From Ignavibacteriaceae bacterium (GTDB lineage: Bacteria; Bacteroidota; Ignavibacteria; Ignavibacteriales; Ignavibacteriaceae), in the NCBI GenBank assembly GCA_025449775.1, contig JANWIS010000153.1:1-7506 (forward strand): 7,506 nucleotides of DNA, given 5' to 3'. This document shows, piece by piece, positions 5,547 through 7,506 of this stretch. How positions within the stretch are numbered: the stretch's first letter is position 1; every line of letters begins with the position of its first letter. Position numbers and translations under genes: made by a program. The notes below the pieces were generated by a model. It was not told the DNA's origin and did no database searches. It saw nothing but the letters and a program-made list of their open reading frames with translations.

Positions 5547-7506
5547 ATGCTCAGAATATTTTTAATCATCACAGTTCTGTCAACACTTTCAATCTTTAGC
5601 CAGCCGAAAGAGTGTCTCAATTCATCGGAAATAAAACTCTCACTGCAAAAACTGAATGTACTCGGAACGGTCCTTTATATTGCTGCTCATCCTGATGATG
5701 AGAATACACAATTCCTCACGTACTTTAATTATGGAAAGAAATTAAGAACCGGTTATCTTTCACTTACCAGAGGTGATGGCGGACAAAATCTTATCGGTGA
5801 TGAGCAGGGAGATTTATTAGGTGTAATCAGGACGGAAGAATTACTGCAAGCCAGAAACATCGATGGAGCTGAACAATTTTTTACAAGAGCAGTTGATTTT
5901 GGATACTCAAAAACTCCCGAAGAAACTCTTAGTAAATGGGGCAGAAATGAAATTCTCTCCGATGTTGTTTGGGTTATAAGAAAATTCAGACCTGATGTTA
6001 TTGTTACCAGGTTTCCGACAACTGGACTCGGGACTCATGGTCATCATACAGCTTCAGCAATATTAGCAGTGGAAGCATTTAATCTTTCAAATGATCAGAA
6101 CTCGTTCCCCGAACAGCTAAAGTATGTTGAACCATGGCAACCAAAAAGTATTTACTGGAATGCCTGGGCTCCTGCATTAACCTCGATGGGAATAAGCACT
6201 GATACAATTATTAAAATAAATTTTGGTGAGTACAACCGATTATTCGGAAAATCTTATACTGAAATTTCTGCCGACAGCAGAACAATGCACAAAAGCCAGG
6301 GATTCGGTGATTCCGGCAGAAGAGAAAATTATTACAACTTCTTTTTAAACATCGATGGTGAGGTTGGACGGGATGAGTTATTCAACGGAATTGATTTGAG
6401 TTGGAACAGAGTAGCTGGAAGTGAAAAAGTTTCTGAACTTTTATCCAAAGCAGAACAGGAATTTGATATTGAAAATCCCGGGAAGATAATTCCTGTACTC
6501 ATCAAAGCGTATAATGAAATGATGAAACTTGAAGATGTATATTGGGTAAATGTTAAAGGTAAAGAATTGCTTCGTATAATATCATCGTGTATGGGAATAT
6601 GGATTGAAGCAATAACTCAGGAAAATCTTTTGTCACCAGGAAGTGTGACTAATGTGAAAGCAGGAATAGTTAATCGTTCTGATGTACCATTGACTCTTAA
6701 ATCGATTACTATCGATTACCAGCAAACCGATTCTTCATTGAACTCTTCACTTTTAAATGGATCAATGATTTATATTGACAGAAAAATATCTATCCCGGAA
6801 AATCACAGTTATACGCAACCTTACTGGCTTGCAGAGGAAAGTCATTCCGATATTTACAAGGTCAGCGACCAACAATTGATTGGTCAAGCAAATACAGATT
6901 TTCCAGTTTATGCTTCATTTAAAGTTGAGTACGAAGGATCGAAGATAGAATTTAAAACTCCTGTCTTTTTCAAAGATGTTGATCCGGTTAAAGGTGAACT
7001 CTATAAACGAATCGAAATAGTTCCGGAAGTTGTCGTCAATTTTGAAAAAGATTTATACTTAATGAAAAATGGTGAAGTCAAAGAGATAACTGTGTTTGCA
7101 AAAAGTAATAAAGAAAATATAAATGGGAAAATCAGGCTGGTATCTGATGATAACTGGGAAGTAACTCCTGAATTTTATGATATTTCTTTTGTCAATAAAG
7201 GGGAAGAAAAAGAATTTAAATTTTTAATAAACTCAAACGGTAATTCGATCACCTCAAACATCAAAGCACAAATTGAAATCGCGAATAAAATTTTATCCAA
7301 TGGAATAATAACATTAGATTATCCGCATATACAAACACAAACAATGCTGCCGGAAGCTTCAGCTAAAATTTTAAAACTCGATTTACAAAAATTGCCGTTT
7401 AGTAAAGTTGCATATATATTGGGCTCAGGAGATAAAATTCCTGAATTGTTAAAGGATCTTGGCTTTTCCGTAGATGTTTTTACCGATCAACCTTTGACAA
7501 CTGAAT
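5547..7506 (+). CDS. Secreted PIG-L/LmbE-family deacetylase, 3' truncated by the window
   Basis: An open frame of 653 codons running off the right edge. Residues 1 to about 19 are a Sec signal peptide (IFLIITVLSTLSIFSQ), so it acts outside the cytoplasm. The catalytic domain begins at about 40 with AAHPDDE (46-52): H48 and D51 are expected zinc ligands and D50 the base. H164 and H167 in THGHH complete the HxxH motif. TRGDGGQN (74-81) and RTEE (95-98) are typical of this large secreted subgroup. Family members remove N-acetyl groups from GlcNAc-type sugars; the substrate here is unknown. Two beta-sandwich-like regions follow (about 365-460 and 505-590, the second resembling a NEW3-type domain). 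VAYILGSGD (621-629) seems to open the C-terminal Rossmann- or amidotransferase-like domain common in this subgroup. The ATG is the first after an in-frame TAA at 5532, and no Shine-Dalgarno is visible. It is divergent from kdsA. Confidence 0.9.
   Translation, partial: MLRIFLIITVLSTLSIFSQPKECLNSSEIKLSLQKLNVLGTVLYIAAHPDDENTQFLTYFNYGKKLRTGYLSLTRGDGGQNLIGDEQGDLLGVIRTEELLQARNIDGAEQFFTRAVDFGYSKTPEETLSKWGRNEILSDVVWVIRKFRPDVIVTRFPTTGLGTHGHHTASAILAVEAFNLSNDQNSFPEQLKYVEPWQPKSIYWNAWAPALTSMGISTDTIIKINFGEYNRLFGKSYTEISADSRTMHKSQGFGDSGRRENYYNFFLNIDGEVGRDELFNGIDLSWNRVAGSEKVSELLSKAEQEFDIENPGKIIPVLIKAYNEMMKLEDVYWVNVKGKELLRIISSCMGIWIEAITQENLLSPGSVTNVKAGIVNRSDVPLTLKSITIDYQQTDSSLNSSLLNGSMIYIDRKISIPENHSYTQPYWLAEESHSDIYKVSDQQLIGQANTDFPVYASFKVEYEGSKIEFKTPVFFKDVDPVKGELYKRIEIVPEVVVNFEKDLYLMKNGEVKEITVFAKSNKENINGKIRLVSDDNWEVTPEFYDISFVNKGEEKEFKFLINSNGNSITSNIKAQIEIANKILSNGIITLDYPHIQTQTMLPEASAKILKLDLQKLPFSKVAYILGSGDKIPELLKDLGFSVDVFTDQPLTTE

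Noticed and set aside
1..7506. CRISPR array, insertion sequence, tRNA or phage module
   Set aside because: No regular direct repeats with spacers, terminal inverted repeats, transposase or integrase motifs, or tRNA-like folds were seen.

Overview
The window reads as one stretch of an AT-rich, diderm (LPS-making) bacterial chromosome. The gene set, the lipoprotein form of LptC, the long OstA-type LptA protein, the weak Shine-Dalgarno sequences and the large secreted PIG-L protein point to the Bacteroidota/Ignavibacteria side of the FCB group. That placement is an inference from gene style; no rRNA or other marker is present.

Layout. (1) Bases 2-76 (+) are the last 24 codons of a gene that enters from the left. 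It is joined by a TAATG stop/start overlap to a MurU-like sugar-1-phosphate nucleotidyltransferase (76-819, +). (2) Bases 797-5294 hold five genes on the minus strand, transcribed right to left: kdsA, kdsD, lptC, an OstA/LptA-type gene and lptB. The last four are packed with 4-bp and 1-bp overlaps and a 2-bp gap, and kdsA is separated from kdsD by 37 bp. This is almost certainly one operon. Its last gene, lptB, runs 23 bp into the 3' end of the convergent nucleotidyltransferase gene. (3) Bases 5295-5546 are a 252-bp divergent intergenic region with no gene and only weak promoter candidates. (4) From 5547 to the right edge a PIG-L/LmbE-type secreted deacetylase (+) is open for 653 codons and runs off the window.

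How the genes work together. KdsD makes arabinose 5-phosphate from ribulose 5-phosphate, and KdsA condenses it with phosphoenolpyruvate to Kdo 8-phosphate, the precursor of the inner-core sugar of LPS. LptC, the OstA protein and LptB are parts of the Lpt machine that moves finished LPS from the inner membrane across the periplasm. The operon therefore couples Kdo supply to LPS export. The nucleotidyltransferase on the left probably belongs to a separate cell-wall sugar salvage unit, and the PIG-L protein on the right is a separate extracytoplasmic carbohydrate enzyme.

I found no clear undescribed system. The most distinctive structure is in the OstA-type protein: six gapless 29-residue repeats in its N-terminal half, then four looser repeats in its C-terminal half. 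Other points worth a look are the TTG start of kdsD, the tail-to-tail gene overlap, the metal-type KdsA, and the possible RapZ-like gene cut by the left edge.
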